Part shown: positions 41,546 through 53,311 of the stretch, one piece after another
Layout: each line of letters begins with the position of its first letter
Position numbering within the stretch: position 1 is the stretch's first letter
Assembly: GCA_027574665.1 (NCBI GenBank)
Contig: CM050654.1
Span: forward strand, 22,574,222-22,638,221
Direction: 5' to 3'
Length of the DNA stretch: 64,000 bases
Origin: Rhynochetos jubatus
Taxonomy: Eukaryota; Chordata; Aves; Eurypygiformes; Rhynochetidae
The notes under the pieces: model-generated
The model's input: only the letters and a program-made list of their open reading frames with translations
Databases searched by the model: none
What the model was told of the DNA's origin: nothing
Translations under genes and position numbers: made by a program

Positions 41546-43436
41546 TTTGCTAACTGGCAGTGTAGCCTGAAACATCTGAGTGAATATCTGCTTTCAAGAA
41601 ACTCTGTGTAGACTGAAAAAAAGCAGTTTTTCCAAAGTGGGTCCAGCTGGACATTCAGAAATTATTAACATGCAAAATTTTACTTCTGAAATCCTGACAA
41701 AATATCTTTTTTTAAATAAAAATATTTTAATTTGTATAGAGAAAACTTGTTCTTCTAACACTGTTACAAGAAGTTTCATATAAAAAGTAACATTAAATAC
41801 CACAGTGATGATCTGAGCAAAGACATACTTGGATCTCCTCTAAAAATGCTGGAGTCTCCAGTGTGGATAACAATCTTTGTGCTAAACCAAAGGAAAACAC
41901 TGCATTTCACAGAAAAGAGAAAACCAACACTACATTCCTAATACTTATGTTTATTATGAAAGTGTCTCCAAATTGAAATAGCCCACAATACTGATTGTTT
42001 CCAGAGATTTCATGAGGACAAATTATTTTCCGTATTAAAAAAAAACAAACCCAACCGAGTTAAACACAAAATAACCCCCAAAGTTCTACACAACAGCTAT
42101 ACATGGAAGGATTCTAGCTAGCACATCACTGTGTCTGGGACAGTGGAGTTCCTACACATCACTGCATTTCTGAAAGAGTTGCTCAAGCACAAGATTGTCA
42201 TGAAAACACAGGTGAAATTGTGTCATCTTCCTCACCCTGACTTGCAACAGGCAGTCAACATGCACGGTACGGTATGAGAGCTTGTGTATGAAAGATAAAC
42301 CCCAGGACTGCAAGAAGCTGAAGCTCAACAGAAGCCAGAAAATGTGTTCTGTTGCACAGATGCAACATGGTCATGTAAGAAAGTAATTTTGTCTGTTGTC
42401 TGACCTATGTGATCATTGACATGGCTCTAAAACAGAATTTCCTAGTAATTCCTCCAGTTTTTTAACAGAAGGCAATTTCAAACACTGAGAATTCTGTACA
42501 GACACACTCAAACACTGTGTTTTCATTGCAACTACAATCAGAAATCTTTACAATTTAAAGGCTATGCATGTCTGCCACTTTTCCAAACTTCCACTAGTGC
42601 TTTTAAAAAGACAAAAAGAACAAGGTTGTCTTACTGAAGTTCCCATTAGGTCCCTGTTCTAAATCAAAACCAGTCAAAACAAGTAATTGAAACTGGTTTT
42701 GCTTTGTTTTAAAGGCAACTGTAGTTTGCAGAACACTGAAGTTAGGCCTAACAGGGTCTACATTACAAGAAGGGTAAAAAGTACTCAGTAGCTCCTCTCA
42801 CACAAATGTCACAAGTAGACAATAGGAGACATACAAAAATGAATTGTAGCAAAGAGATTAAAAAAATACCAAAGCATCAACTGTAGAAAACCAACAGTAG
42901 CCCACATTTCTCTGAGAATATGGAAGGCTGCAGTAATGAGATGAATGAACAGGCATTAGGCTTCCTACTAGAATACTCTACATAAAACACACACCGTGTA
43001 TAAATCAACCTGTGTTGATCATCACTGACATTTCCTGCAGGGGAATGGCTTTCACCACCGTGTGCCGTTCAGAACCAGAAAGTGATTTTCACTTGAAACA
43101 GATACAGATTTAAGACAAGAATCACTTCACTGTCAGCAAAGCGTTAGTGCCTGTACTTGGGTCTCAGAAAAAGGATTTGACCTTGGCAATCACACAAAAC
43201 GGTCAGAGGCTGATAGGAGCATATGAAGCTGTGACACCTGTTCAAATTCTGCTGGATCATTAAATAAATAACACATAGAAAAAATTACAAAATGGCAACA
43301 AGGAAACATCATGGGACACTTTGGTATTTTAGAACTAGCACTATTTCACATTGATCAAGATCCAAAAGACTCCAGTGTCCTCCCCTTGTTTGATCAGATA
43401 TTTCTACCACTTTCTGCAACGTTTGGTTTTTATGGA

Positions 43437-43490
43437 AAAAAAAAAAACCAAAAAAACCCAAAAAACCCCCAAAAAACCAACCCCCCCCCT
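43437..43490. repeat. A/C-rich low-complexity tract
   Basis: Alternating runs of A and C, ending in a run of C. The two overlapping plus-strand open frames across it are low-complexity artefacts. Confidence 0.85.
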
Positions 43491-46400
43491 AACAAACCAC
43501 CATGTATTTCTCTTTTGGTACAAAATATGCCAATATTGGAAAGAGCAAACAAAGGGAGACCTGAATCTTATTTTACTATATTCCAGGCTGGCTAAGGAGA
43601 GAAGACAAATTCTTAACTATTTACTAATAAACTCTACATATCATATTTCCTCATTGTTCTACTTCAACATCTCAACCACTGTGTCATGTACTGCACCATA
43701 AAAAGGGAGCATAGAAGATGGAGACAAATAGGTTATAGACTACAAACCCTCATTTCTGAAATGGCTAAAGTGACAATTCTACAAAAAGTATGAATATACG
43801 GAACCTTTTAAGATCTCACTTTTACCATGAGCCATATGAATAATTTCAATCAAAATTCTGGAACATGTGTGATTATCCTCTACATACTTGATGGCCTCCA
43901 AAAGCACCTTGCAAAGCTCTTTGTCAGAGAAACAAACAATTTCAAATGAAAAGGGAAATAGTTGCATGATATTCTCTCTGCAGCGTAGAACATGAAGCCA
44001 AAGTTTTGACATCCATTGGTTAAAGCAATGAACCAGAACACGCTGCCACATGCAATCACTAAAACACTTGGTCCTTCCTACTAAGGACAGAGACAAACAT
44101 TAAAAAAAATGTAGCTTGAAAGTTTAGTGATTGTTCAGCAAAGTTTAGCAGAGTTCTCAATTTTTCCTTACTCTTACCTCATTTCTGCAAATGTTTCATT
44201 TGAATCTGTCATCTCACCTATATTCCAAACATATTTGCATTAAGTTTATTCTAGGCTGCTAAGAACCGACTCCAAAAAGTCATGTTTATAGGAGATAACT
44301 GGGAGTCAGCTGAATCATGGTAACTGTGTACACGCTTTAGTGCATCACAGATGCAACAGAATTTAAACTTCAAAGGAAGAGTTCCAATCCAAACTGCATT
44401 ATTTAAAACAGTGGGGGAAAATAAAAGCATATACAGCCAGTGATGGTAAATTATATCAAGGGTTGTAGCCCTGACTGTACATCTGAATCAACACTACAGA
44501 ACACAGCTGAGGAGGACCGAAGGTCTCCTGCCTCTTGCACAGGGATTGTTATTGGGAACTGCTCTCTGTCCTGCTATCAACAACATTACAGTACTACTGT
44601 ATGTTAACTATGTTGCGTACATTGACAGTTCAAAGCAACATTCTGTCCCTGTGTAAGAAAATATTTTGCCAGAATGCCATTTGTGTAACCATCTTTGCAG
44701 AAGGGAAATCGTCCAGTGGAGGTAGTAATCAACACCATGAAAGAGGTCTGGCTAAGCTGTGACTCTTAATTACCATCTTAGTGGGTCAGATTTCAGAAAT
44801 TATAATGTTCGATTCATTCAATATACCCCAGGATGGTTTTGTTTTAAAATCTTGGTATCATCCTGAGAGTAATTATTAAACAACTGCCACCTCAAATCCC
44901 ATGGATGGCATATGTTCTACTGCAATCAGTATGACCTGCCCTGCAGATAAGTGTATGGAATCAGAGGCACTGAAGACAGATGAGAAAAAATAGAGACAGA
45001 GAAACTTTTTGGGGAGAAGATTTAAATAACACTCCCTTGGACCCTCAGATATACTCATAGATATATAAGCTATGCAGCTGCTGAATTACAAGGCTACCTG
45101 GCTTTTTAAAAAGATGCTCTGTCGATAGTAAAACTGACAGTGCTTCTTCCATGATTCACAATTTTTCAGTTTTCTTACCTTTATTCTCTAAGTGGAGGAA
45201 CTGTTTTCATTCATGCCATTCTGCCCTTACTTTTAGCACATTTTTTGCCAACACACAAGGGTCCCTAATGATAATAAAGGTTTCAGAAGTTTTCAAGGGG
45301 GAACAGTAGAATAGGACAAATCTCATTTTTTCAAAAGAAAGAAGTGGCAACACAACTTTCTTCAATGGAGTCTATAAAATAGAGCCTTTAAACATGTTTT
45401 ATGGCATCAAAAACCATCCATATTTTTCTATTTGCATAGGTGGAAGGAATCAGAAACATTTCCTGTCTTAGAGTTCCAGCTGAACACGGCACTCCAATTG
45501 CTTTGTGTATAGAAGACACAAATTTTTTTCCTGGTTTGTTCCTTCCTTTTTTTTTTCCATTTCTTTTTAATATACATTGAAGTCTTTGGTCTATAAGCAC
45601 ATTGGTTCTGTGTGCACATACACAATACTGTTGAACAGTAGGTTGCATAGAGTCTGTTACCCAAGAACCTCACCTACTTTTGGCACTGCTGTCACAAATC
45701 ACAGGAAAGTGTCCTGCAAGAGTTGTATGATCCTTAGCATCCTACATCAAACTTTAATCTAGAGACTGGACGAAGGGTGTATATAGTGTTTAAGAAGATG
45801 TTTAATTTGGGTGTTACTTAGTCTTCTCCGGGACACAATTTGTAAATCTTTAATGAAAAAGGAGTGTAAAATTATTTTACAGACACCCTTAATTTTATCT
45901 CTAGAGGTGATGAAATACCACTGAGCATTCAATGTTTGCTGTGAGTTGTTAAAGTGAATTTTGGTCAAGTTTTCATGCATTTAAAATAAATTACTTCTAG
46001 TAATGTATGATATTCTGCCTTCTCTCTCTTCACCCTACCAAGAATGTGGCAATAATTATAAGAATGATACCTCAACTGAACTGTGTCCGAGGAAGCAATC
46101 CACTTTTCATCTGCTGTTTTTCCATTACACCTCTGCTCTCATCCATCTAAACCTGCAAGAACAGCTTCAGGAGTGAGGTCTGGATTCACAGTGGTGCACT
46201 TGAACAAACACCTTTCGACACAGAATCTCTGCAAAAAGTTAAAATCTGTAAAGGTCAAAAATTGCAAGGCAAAAAAAAAAAGTGAGAATGAGTTTATCCT
46301 ACTAGTTGACACCAATGCCTTTGGGTATTTGCACAACTAATCAAGTCTACTTCTAATGCAATTAACCACCAAATTGAATTTTCAATTATGCTAAAATAAT

Positions 46401-47039
46401 ACCCCACAATTACAACATTTTTTTCCCCAAATTGCTAACTGACCACATTACCTACTACTCAAAATATCAATCCAGTGTTTTAAAACTTTATGTTGGAGGA
46501 ATGGTCACTGTGATTCGATAGGCAATTTCAAAACCAGCACTTTAAAACACAAAGATAGCAAAAATATCTGAAGCAGATGTAGAATCTATAAAGCTGTGTT
46601 CTATCTTACTGTAAGTAACAAATCAAGCAACTATTACTTATAGCAGACTCAGCAAAAGCAACAGGGATGGACAGAAGAGATCTGAGCATGATGCTCTCCA
46701 CCACTGAGAATCCCAAGAGAGAAAGTTTGAGAATGAATATTCCCTTTTGTCCAGAAGTTCCCAAAAGAATATAAAATAAATAATATTCCAAAGACAGTAC
46801 AAGTGAAAATACTGCCCCCACTGTGTCAGTTACATACACATACAGCATGCCTACGTATACAGAATGATGTGTTGTCTTCATTCACAAACAGGAAATATGG
46901 CAGTGCACTATCAGAATGCTTTGATACTCCTAATTTTTTCTGATGCTGAGATATATGAAGAAACTGCATTCACAACTTATAATTTACTTCCAGTAGCAAA
47001 CAGTTCATTCTGTTCATGTCTCATGATTGAACTCAAGGA

Positions 47040-47201
47040 TTAATGCTCCTCTGAGCAAGTGCCACCAGTAAGATACCCATTTGTCCCATTGGCACCACCA
47101 GTCCCATTAGTGGTGATAGTGCTGTGCAGGGTCTTTGAACGAGGTACTGTTTCTTCCTCATCTGAGCTTGACTCAATGTCGCTTCGGTCATCCTTCGCTA
47201 C
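47040..47201 (-). CDS. CERS6: CERS6 last exon (acidic C-terminal tail)
   Basis: 162 bases, acceptor TTCTACAG|GTA, stop TAA at 47040-47042. 53 residues: [20 protein letters not shown], then [20 protein letters not shown] and [13 protein letters not shown]. The Ser/Asp/Glu cluster suits CK2 phosphorylation. Confidence 0.96.
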   Translation of the reverse strand, partial: VAKDDRSDIESSSDEEETVPRSKTLHSTITTNGTGGANGTNGYLTGGTCSEEH

Positions 47202-50200
47202 CTGTAGAATTTGAAAAAGAAGCAAGTAGTAGGTGATTGGAAGGAAACAACTGAGCTTTTTGGTTCAAGCCAAAATCAGAGAATTCAAACACTTTTCAAT
47301 TTGATCTTTGAAGGCGATCTCAGCTCTGGCACATTTCTCTGCCTTTGCCTGCCTTGATTCACTTCAAGCATAGGTGCCTGTGCACACACATGCCATGTGC
47401 AAAGGCAGGGTGAGAACTCTGCACTGGTGCACTGCAGGTAGTATGTACAAGGGAGGGCACGGTGCTCAAACTGAGGGTTGGGCACGGACTAAAGTAACCA
47501 ACAATCCAAACTCCGAAGTTAGCATAGCTCCCGTCCCTCCACCTTCCTCCTACAACTTTATTTCCTGTGCTTCCTTTGGGGTGCTTCTCTTTGACCTGAT
47601 AATACAAAATATTAACCCCAACTTCCTCCCCTTCACCTCCAAACTTACTCTCTAGAGGCCACATGGCTCCAGGGAAGAGTGCTGAAAGGCTGGCAGTAGG
47701 AGACAGGAGTACTGGCTGAAACATAACTCTCCACACCAGGTAACTCCAGTCTCTGACCTCAAGCAAGTGATGAGAACGGGGCTTGGAAACACTGGACAGA
47801 GTCCACTCCAGTACCCTATCACAGGAACCACAAACTTACTGCAGCAGTTCCACTGTCTGCCTCATCATGCCACTGGAAAGCTGTTTCAGAAACAGGCTGA
47901 CCTTCATTTAACTGCCAGGGATTTCCTGCTAATATCCAGCTGACTTCCTTCCTGACCGTTTCTCCCCACTTACTGGGTGAATGCTGTTCCTTAGGTTAAG
48001 GGGTCCACTACCCTCCTTTCTAGAGCTGTTTGAAGGTCATAGATGATGTTCACTAAGTTTGAGAGCTGAGCACTGAGTCCCTTCAGAATCCCTGAGCTGA
48101 CTTAGCTTCACCCCATTCAGTCACCTGCACTCAAAACAAGTAAAAACATGAGGAAACCAACAACAGGCAGGTTAAGAAGAACAAACAAGGGGAACAGAAA
48201 AGAAAATCCTGCAAAGAAAAGGTCTTGCCTGCCCTGGTTTTAATAGGATGTTTTTCCCAGGGAGATAACAGCACTGCCAACATGTAGGATCACAGGATGA
48301 CTTGGGTCAGAAGAAACCTCAAGAAGTCTATGACCACTCTCCTGCTCAAAGTAGGGTCAGCTGTGGAGTCAGGCAAGGTTACACAGAGCTTTACCCAGTC
48401 TCATCTTGAAAATCTCCAACACTGGTAAGAGTACATCAGATGAAGTAAAAAAAAAAAAGCATCAACATAAAGAGATCAAAAGAGAATTCTGTTCTGCAGC
48501 CACTTCTCCTAAACATGTGATCCACTTCCTTTATTTTTAAAACGCAGCAACATACAAAGATCTTTGCACTTAAAACCTGGTATGAATGTAATGCATCTTG
48601 CAGTACCTGGTTCTCTTTGACCCACTGCAGTAATTTCTGAAGAAACTTTATAAAACTCCTAAGCATAACACACAGTAAGAAATAGGTGATCATTACAAAT
48701 TTAATGATAAATCTTTTATCAGTTGAGCTGTTCCAGAGGTGAATACTAGTAAAGCAATAATAAAACAATACTTAAGGATGAAGATCTACTGGAAGATATC
48801 TGTAATGTGCTGTGAAAACACTGCTTATTTTACTGCAGAAATGAAAAGAACGGGGTTACAAATGAGGAAGTTATATCTGAAGGAAAAAGAATCCTCCACG
48901 TATACGTTGCGCACATGCACCTTTAATCTGGTCACAGTCTTACTGCGTCTAACTTCTGCTCTCACAGAGTCTATATTTTCTTCTGTGCAATTGTTTGGAC
49001 TACAAGGCAGAGGACTTACACTCTCAAGTATGCTTCCTGAACAGTGACAGAGCAGCTGTTTATCCTACTGATACATATGTGTAAAAAAGGTTGTAATATC
49101 ACAGCACCCTGACGCTACAGACAGAAGTGGGTTTAAATGGTATTATGCAATTCATAGGCAAGGAGTAAAAACAGCCTTTAAAGATTGCCTTCACTTAAAT
49201 ATACAGATACAAACAATGGATAAAAATACCAAGTAGAAATTACAAATTAAAAAAACCCAAACCACCAGAATCACCAGTACTGTGCAGAATAAATCTTTTG
49301 CACTGCAAATTTAAAGAAACTTACATGCAAGGGGTTCCACTTCCCAGCCTTCCAGCACAGCACAAGGGAAAGGATAAACAAGCAGATAAGAGAGAATACG
49401 AAGCACTCTTTGAAGTCACTGGTGTAATTCAGACACGACAGCTGAGGCTAATAATCGCTAAAAGCAGAGGAGATTGAAGTGGGGCTTCCAGGCAAAATAC
49501 AGTTTATGAATGCACTGTCTTTCATACAGAGCGAGTGGCAGATTCTGGGCTCCATCCAGCACAAGGCTGAGCTCTCCAGTACATTCGTAGAAAGCAGTTT
49601 TCTGCGCAGAATAATCCTATTCATTTTGGGGATGGTCACGTGCCTACAATATCTATTCATGCACTCTAAGGGCAAAATACCTTGTACTTTACGTGACCTG
49701 TAATCGTTACTTCTATCATTTGAATGTGAATGCCGTTATAACGCTTGCTGTGCAGATGGGACTAGCATTTCTGTGACATATCTCCCTGTCGAATGTAACA
49801 ATGGCAGCAAGACACTAAATTTTATCCCAAATGGTCATGCAGTAGGAATCCTAGAAAGAAAGTACACAGCCCTTTGCAGAACCTCATTAATACCAAAACC
49901 CAAAAGAGGCTGTGATTGGTAACTTTACCACTAGCAAAGACAGTAGAATTTCAATTTGTATTATTATTACTATCACTACCAGTTGGGAAATGAACATTTC
50001 GCCAACAACTACTATAAAGAAGAAAAAAGGAACCAGCAGCCCCAAGAAAGCAGTTTGTTTGTGGGATTTTTAATCCAATTTCCCTAACGGGAGTTTGGTT
50101 CAGTGCACCAGATTATAAAAAAGAAGTGTGGAAGCACATATAAATAAAATCACTCTAAAGAGTATATTAACTTATCTGACATTTGTTAGGTGGAGTGAAA

Positions 50201-50514
50201 AAAGTTTCCATGAAAGGAAAGAAGAGTTTACATAAAACATATATTGTCAGTAATGTGTTATGAATTAGAAAGAAAAAGTAACTGAAAAGTCAGCGACCCT
50301 GCGCTGATACTGAAAAAGTTAAGATACTAAACATGAAACAGAACTGTGCTGCCTTACCTTGCCCTTTGAAATAGCCTTGTAGGCTGCCTTCACGATTAGG
50401 TAAGACCAAAAACAGTGCAGAATTTGAAGAACCACAAGCAGCATGTTGAAGACCCATAAGGCAGGAAAATTGCCTAGAGCTTCATACAATTCAAACAATG
50501 TTGTGTTTAATATC
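47040..50514 (-). CDS. CERS6: CERS6, ceramide synthase 6, 3' end (partial)
   Basis: ER multi-pass acyltransferase that N-acylates sphingoid bases, preferring C14/C16 acyl-CoA. Minus-strand exons seen: 50358-50514 (end of the TLC domain), an optional microexon 49325-49348, and the last exon 47040-47201. The first gives [20 protein letters not shown] and [19 protein letters not shown]; the last gives [20 protein letters not shown] and an Asn/Gly-rich tail ending GTCSEEH, then TAA. Human CERS6 has [20 protein letters not shown] and [20 protein letters not shown]. The acidic serine-rich tail is a CK2-type phosphorylation region in ceramide synthases. The microexon residues AGKWNPLH distinguish CERS6 from the related CERS5 and CERS2. 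The catalytic Lag1 motif and the N-terminal half lie upstream, beyond the window; the next intron is at least 13.4 kb. Confidence 0.95.
48283..48424 (-). mobile_element. CR1 LINE 3'-end fragment
   Basis: Plus strand reads as the reverse complement of a CR1 3' end: ATCACAGGATGACTTGGGTC, AGAAACCTCAAGAAGTCTAT and, at the far side, CATCTTGAAAATCTCCAACA. These parallel the common CR1 pattern of AGAATGG-TTGGGTTGG, GGACCTC and CTTGAACACCTCCA. It is a diverged, strongly 5'-truncated copy of about 140 bases within the last CERS6 intron. Confidence 0.75.
49325..49348 (-). CDS. CERS6: CERS6 alternative microexon (AGKWNPLH)
   Basis: 24 bases reading Ala-Gly-Lys-Trp-Asn-Pro-Leu-His, flanked by acceptor GCTGGAAG| (behind CCTTTCCCTTGTGCTGTG) and the strong donor |GTAAGTTTC. 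It is in phase 0 and sits in the intron between the ISKGK and VAKDD exons, exactly where human isoform 2 carries the same eight residues. Inclusion lengthens the cytosolic tail without changing frame. Confidence 0.93.
50358..50514 (-). CDS. CERS6: CERS6 penultimate constitutive exon (last TLC helix)
   Basis: 157 bases, starting with the last base of a split Trp codon (acceptor TTCTAG|G) and ending AAG|GTAAGG in phase 0. Encodes [40 protein letters not shown] and [12 protein letters not shown]. The middle differs from human CERS6 more than the ends do. Confidence 0.94.
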
Positions 50515-51872
50515 CTAGAAGAGAAAGGGACAGAAAAATAATTAGACTTTCCTTAAGCCAACAATTTAAAAGAAGCGCTTTTTAAATCAAGATAAGTACT
50601 TTACTAGATGGGATCCAAATCTAAGATGGTTCTTAGAGCAATAGTGACTCAGACTGCATCACACAGATGTCTCCAAACAACCTGAAAATGTTACTTTCAG
50701 TGTTTAACTTCATTGTGCAAACATCACATATAGAAAACAAAGATCCTCAGTGTACATTTCTTCTCCTTCTTTACAAAGCTGGCAGGTGCTGGTTGTCTCA
50801 AATAACTCCTTTCCTGATTAACAACCAAGATTACGTTATTTCAGTTTTTAAATCAAGCTTTTTCATCTCAACTGCCTCCAGCAGGGGTTTAGTGCTCCCA
50901 TATTAGCACAGGGTAAGAGCATGTATGAGGACTGTTCTACCACAGGGCAACCCACATACAGTACAGGCTGTGGCAGTGAGCTGCAACCTCTCCCATGTTT
51001 CATGAGACAAACCAAGAGCCAGGCAATATTCCCTAGGTACTCCCATCCGAAGCCCTCTCTCCCAGACCCAATCTCAGAGCTGATGGGTTTGTTTCAGTGT
51101 ACACAGCTATGCATGCCTTTCCCTCTTGGTATCAGCAATGTGAGTGATGTGCTATGTGGAAGTGAAAACAGTCTGAGACTGTTCAATTAAAGTGGAACTT
51201 CAGCAGCATGTAAAACAATGGCACATGTGTGGCAGGAGTCAGCTTCTTACCAGGTTGTGTAAGAATAAGCAGGGCTTTTGGCTGAGTGTCCCAACATAAA
51301 CTCTTATTTAGTGGAAACCTCAGCACCAACAGGAATCCAAAGTCGGAATACTCAACCAGTCAAGGGGCTTCACCCTGGGTCTTCAACACCCGGGGTGCCT
51401 GCACTACCCACCAAAGTACTGGGCAGCTCTGGCGGTCCCTGTTTGCACAAAATCCAATTCACACACCACTCATGCAAGAGTGAGGTTTAGGAGTTACATA
51501 AAGGACAGGTGAACAATGGGGACACTTGGGGACAGCAAGGAGTAGGTGTCAAGGAAATCTGGGTAGTTCTAGGCATTTGAACCAATTTTGAGAATCAACA
51601 TTTCAGATGCGTGTAGTAACAGTGATGTTACAATACAACTTCTGAAGCTCTGTGAATAGAGCACTAATTATTCTGACCAAGTACTCTGCCACAGCAGAAG
51701 ATTTCAATCTGGAACTCAGCGAACAGCCTGGGAGCAGAGAGTGGACAACAGACAGTATAAACAAATAATGTTCCATGAATGCCTGTTACTTATGGGAAGA
51801 AAAAGAAGGATTTGTCAACCTTCACCTATTTTCCCTGCTGGTTTAAAATGCATCAAACGTCCACTGGCTTTA

Positions 51873-51896
51873 TTTTTTTTTTTTTTTTTTTTTTTT
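51873..51896. repeat. Poly-T run (24 bases)
   Basis: Uninterrupted T24. Could be a microsatellite, or the poly-A tail of an unrecognised minus-strand retroposed sequence; no such body was identified. Confidence 0.9.
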
Positions 51897-51917
51897 GACT
51901 GAACTATGAGCCGCTGC

Positions 51918-51931
51918 CCACTAGATGGCAC
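51918..51931 (+). promoter_or_regulatory. CTCF motif in the CERS6 intron
   Basis: CCACTAGATGGCAC is a full match to the CTCF core CCASYAGRKGGCRS, on the same strand as the motifs at 4445 and 41532. Motif only. Confidence 0.45.
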
Positions 51932-52500
51932 GTTTAACCAAGCCAACGGCTGCGCAGCTCTTGGGCTGCACCAGCTTTGGCTGAAGGCAGATGGAACTGA
52001 GGTCCCCTAAGGGCTTTGGAACAGCATGGCTCTTGTTTGAAAAGTCAGAGATACTGGGCTCAGCTTTTTAATAAGCAATCACATTTGCCACAACCCTTTC
52101 CAACATGAAAATCTGCTCAAGTAGTATTAATAAGTATGTACAGACAGCAAATTCAGAATACAACATTCAGTGGTAATGATTTATATAAGTATAAATGGCA
52201 TTGGCCAAAAATCATTCAGGGATTTCTACTGGCCTTAATACTACAAGGCATTTAATAATAAATTGCCTACATTTTTATTTTTGCCTTCTTACACTAAACT
52301 GCTTCATAATTTATTGAGAAGTGGATGTTTTATAAACTTATATACAGCTGGTTTTTCACACTGTCTTCTGTTTATGGAGTGAACATCAGAAAAATAAACT
52401 GTTTTCCATTTGCAAAAAACCCATCACACTATTGCTTCTGTCAGTTAAATCTCCTCAGTCTCAGGTTTGTGTCATTTGTTCTGCCAATGGTAGCTGTACA

Positions 52501-53108
52501 TGTTTCTGGTTTTGGCTGGGACAGAGTTAATTTTCTTCACAGTAGCAGTATGGGGCTGTGTTTTGGGTTTGTCCTGAAAACAGTGTTGATAACACAGGGA
52601 CGTTTTCATTACTGCTGGGCACTGCTTACACAGAGTCAAGGACTTTTCTGCTCCTCACACCACCCCACCAGCGAGGAGGCTGGGGGTGCACAAGAAGTTG
52701 GGAGGGGACACAGCCAGGACAGCTGACCCCAACTGACCCAAGGAATATTCCATATGACATCATGCTCAGCATATAAAGCTGGGGGAAGAAGAAGGAGGAA
52801 GGCAGGGAGGGATGTTCCGAGGTATGCTGCTTGTCTTTCCAAGTAACCATTATGTGTGATAGAGCTCTGCTTTCCTGGGGATGGCTGAACACCTGACTGC
52901 CAATAGAAAGTGATGAGTGAATCCCTTGTTTTGCTTGTTTGCCTGCACAGCTTTGCTTTACCTATTAAACTGTCTTTATCTCAACCCATTAGGTGTCTCA
53001 CTGCTGCTCTTCTGATTCTCTCCCCCAACCCACTGGGGGGTGCAGGAGGAGTGAGAGCGAGCAGCTGTGTGGTGCTTAGTGGACAGCAGGTTTAAAGCAC
53101 CCCAACGT
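52501..53108 (+). mobile_element. Solo ERVL-type LTR (fossil)
   Basis: About 600 bases with the order of a bird ERVL LTR on the plus strand: a start near GGTTTTGGCTGGGACAGAG, a conserved block around 52620-52735, a TATA-like CATATAAAG near 52770, an ATTAAA near 52963 followed by CTGTCTTTATCTCAACCC, and a G-rich end. No internal gag or pol region adjoins it, so it is a solo LTR relic. It lies antisense to CERS6 in an intron. Ends are approximate. With one LTR there is no pair to date; it looks old and fixed. Confidence 0.82.
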
Positions 53109-53291
53109 GGCATAGCAACACCCCACTTCACAATTCAAGAGCACGCTCTCATGCATATCAAAACACAGCTGTAGTCAGCACTGCTTTACTTCACACTCAG
53201 TACTTATTTCAGTTCTAATCACTATATCAAATTCAAACTTGAAATGAACAACTCCTGTATGTAAAGCTACTGTTGTTTACATCCAACTATC

Positions 53292-53311
53292 TTTTTTTTT
53301 TTTTTTTTTTT
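53292..53311. repeat. Poly-T run (20 bases)
   Basis: Uninterrupted T20 in the CERS6 intron, about 180 bases past the LTR relic. Confidence 0.9.

Larger units (their letters stand above)
34776..47039. other. SPC25-CERS6 interval without recognised coding exons; includes probable CERS6 3' UTR
   Basis: About 12 kb of AT-rich DNA. The part next to 47,040 is probably the CERS6 3' UTR, which is several kb long in human; minus-strand AATAAA candidates (TTTATT on +) lie at 45180-45185, 44245-44250 and 41950-41955. NOSTRIN occupies this position in mammals, but I see none of its F-BAR or SH3 exons. Other contents: poly-A run 41335-41354, A/C-rich tract 43437-43490, CTCF-like motif 41532-41545, and an exon-like open frame on the minus strand at 43797-44086. 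Confidence 0.55.

Noticed and set aside
43241-43256. tRNA B-box-like GTTCAAATTC
   Set aside because: No A box at the right distance and no cloverleaf could be drawn.
46606-46881. 91-codon hydrophobic minus-strand open frame
   Set aside because: It lies directly downstream of the CERS6 stop, in the probable 3' UTR. The hydrophobic content comes from T-rich sequence and no domain is recognised.
47913-47960. CR1-like words (TAATATCCAGCTGACTTCC) upstream of the CR1 fragment
   Set aside because: In a minus-strand CR1 copy this motif should lie after, not before, the 3'-end signature at 48283. The match is too short to call a second copy.
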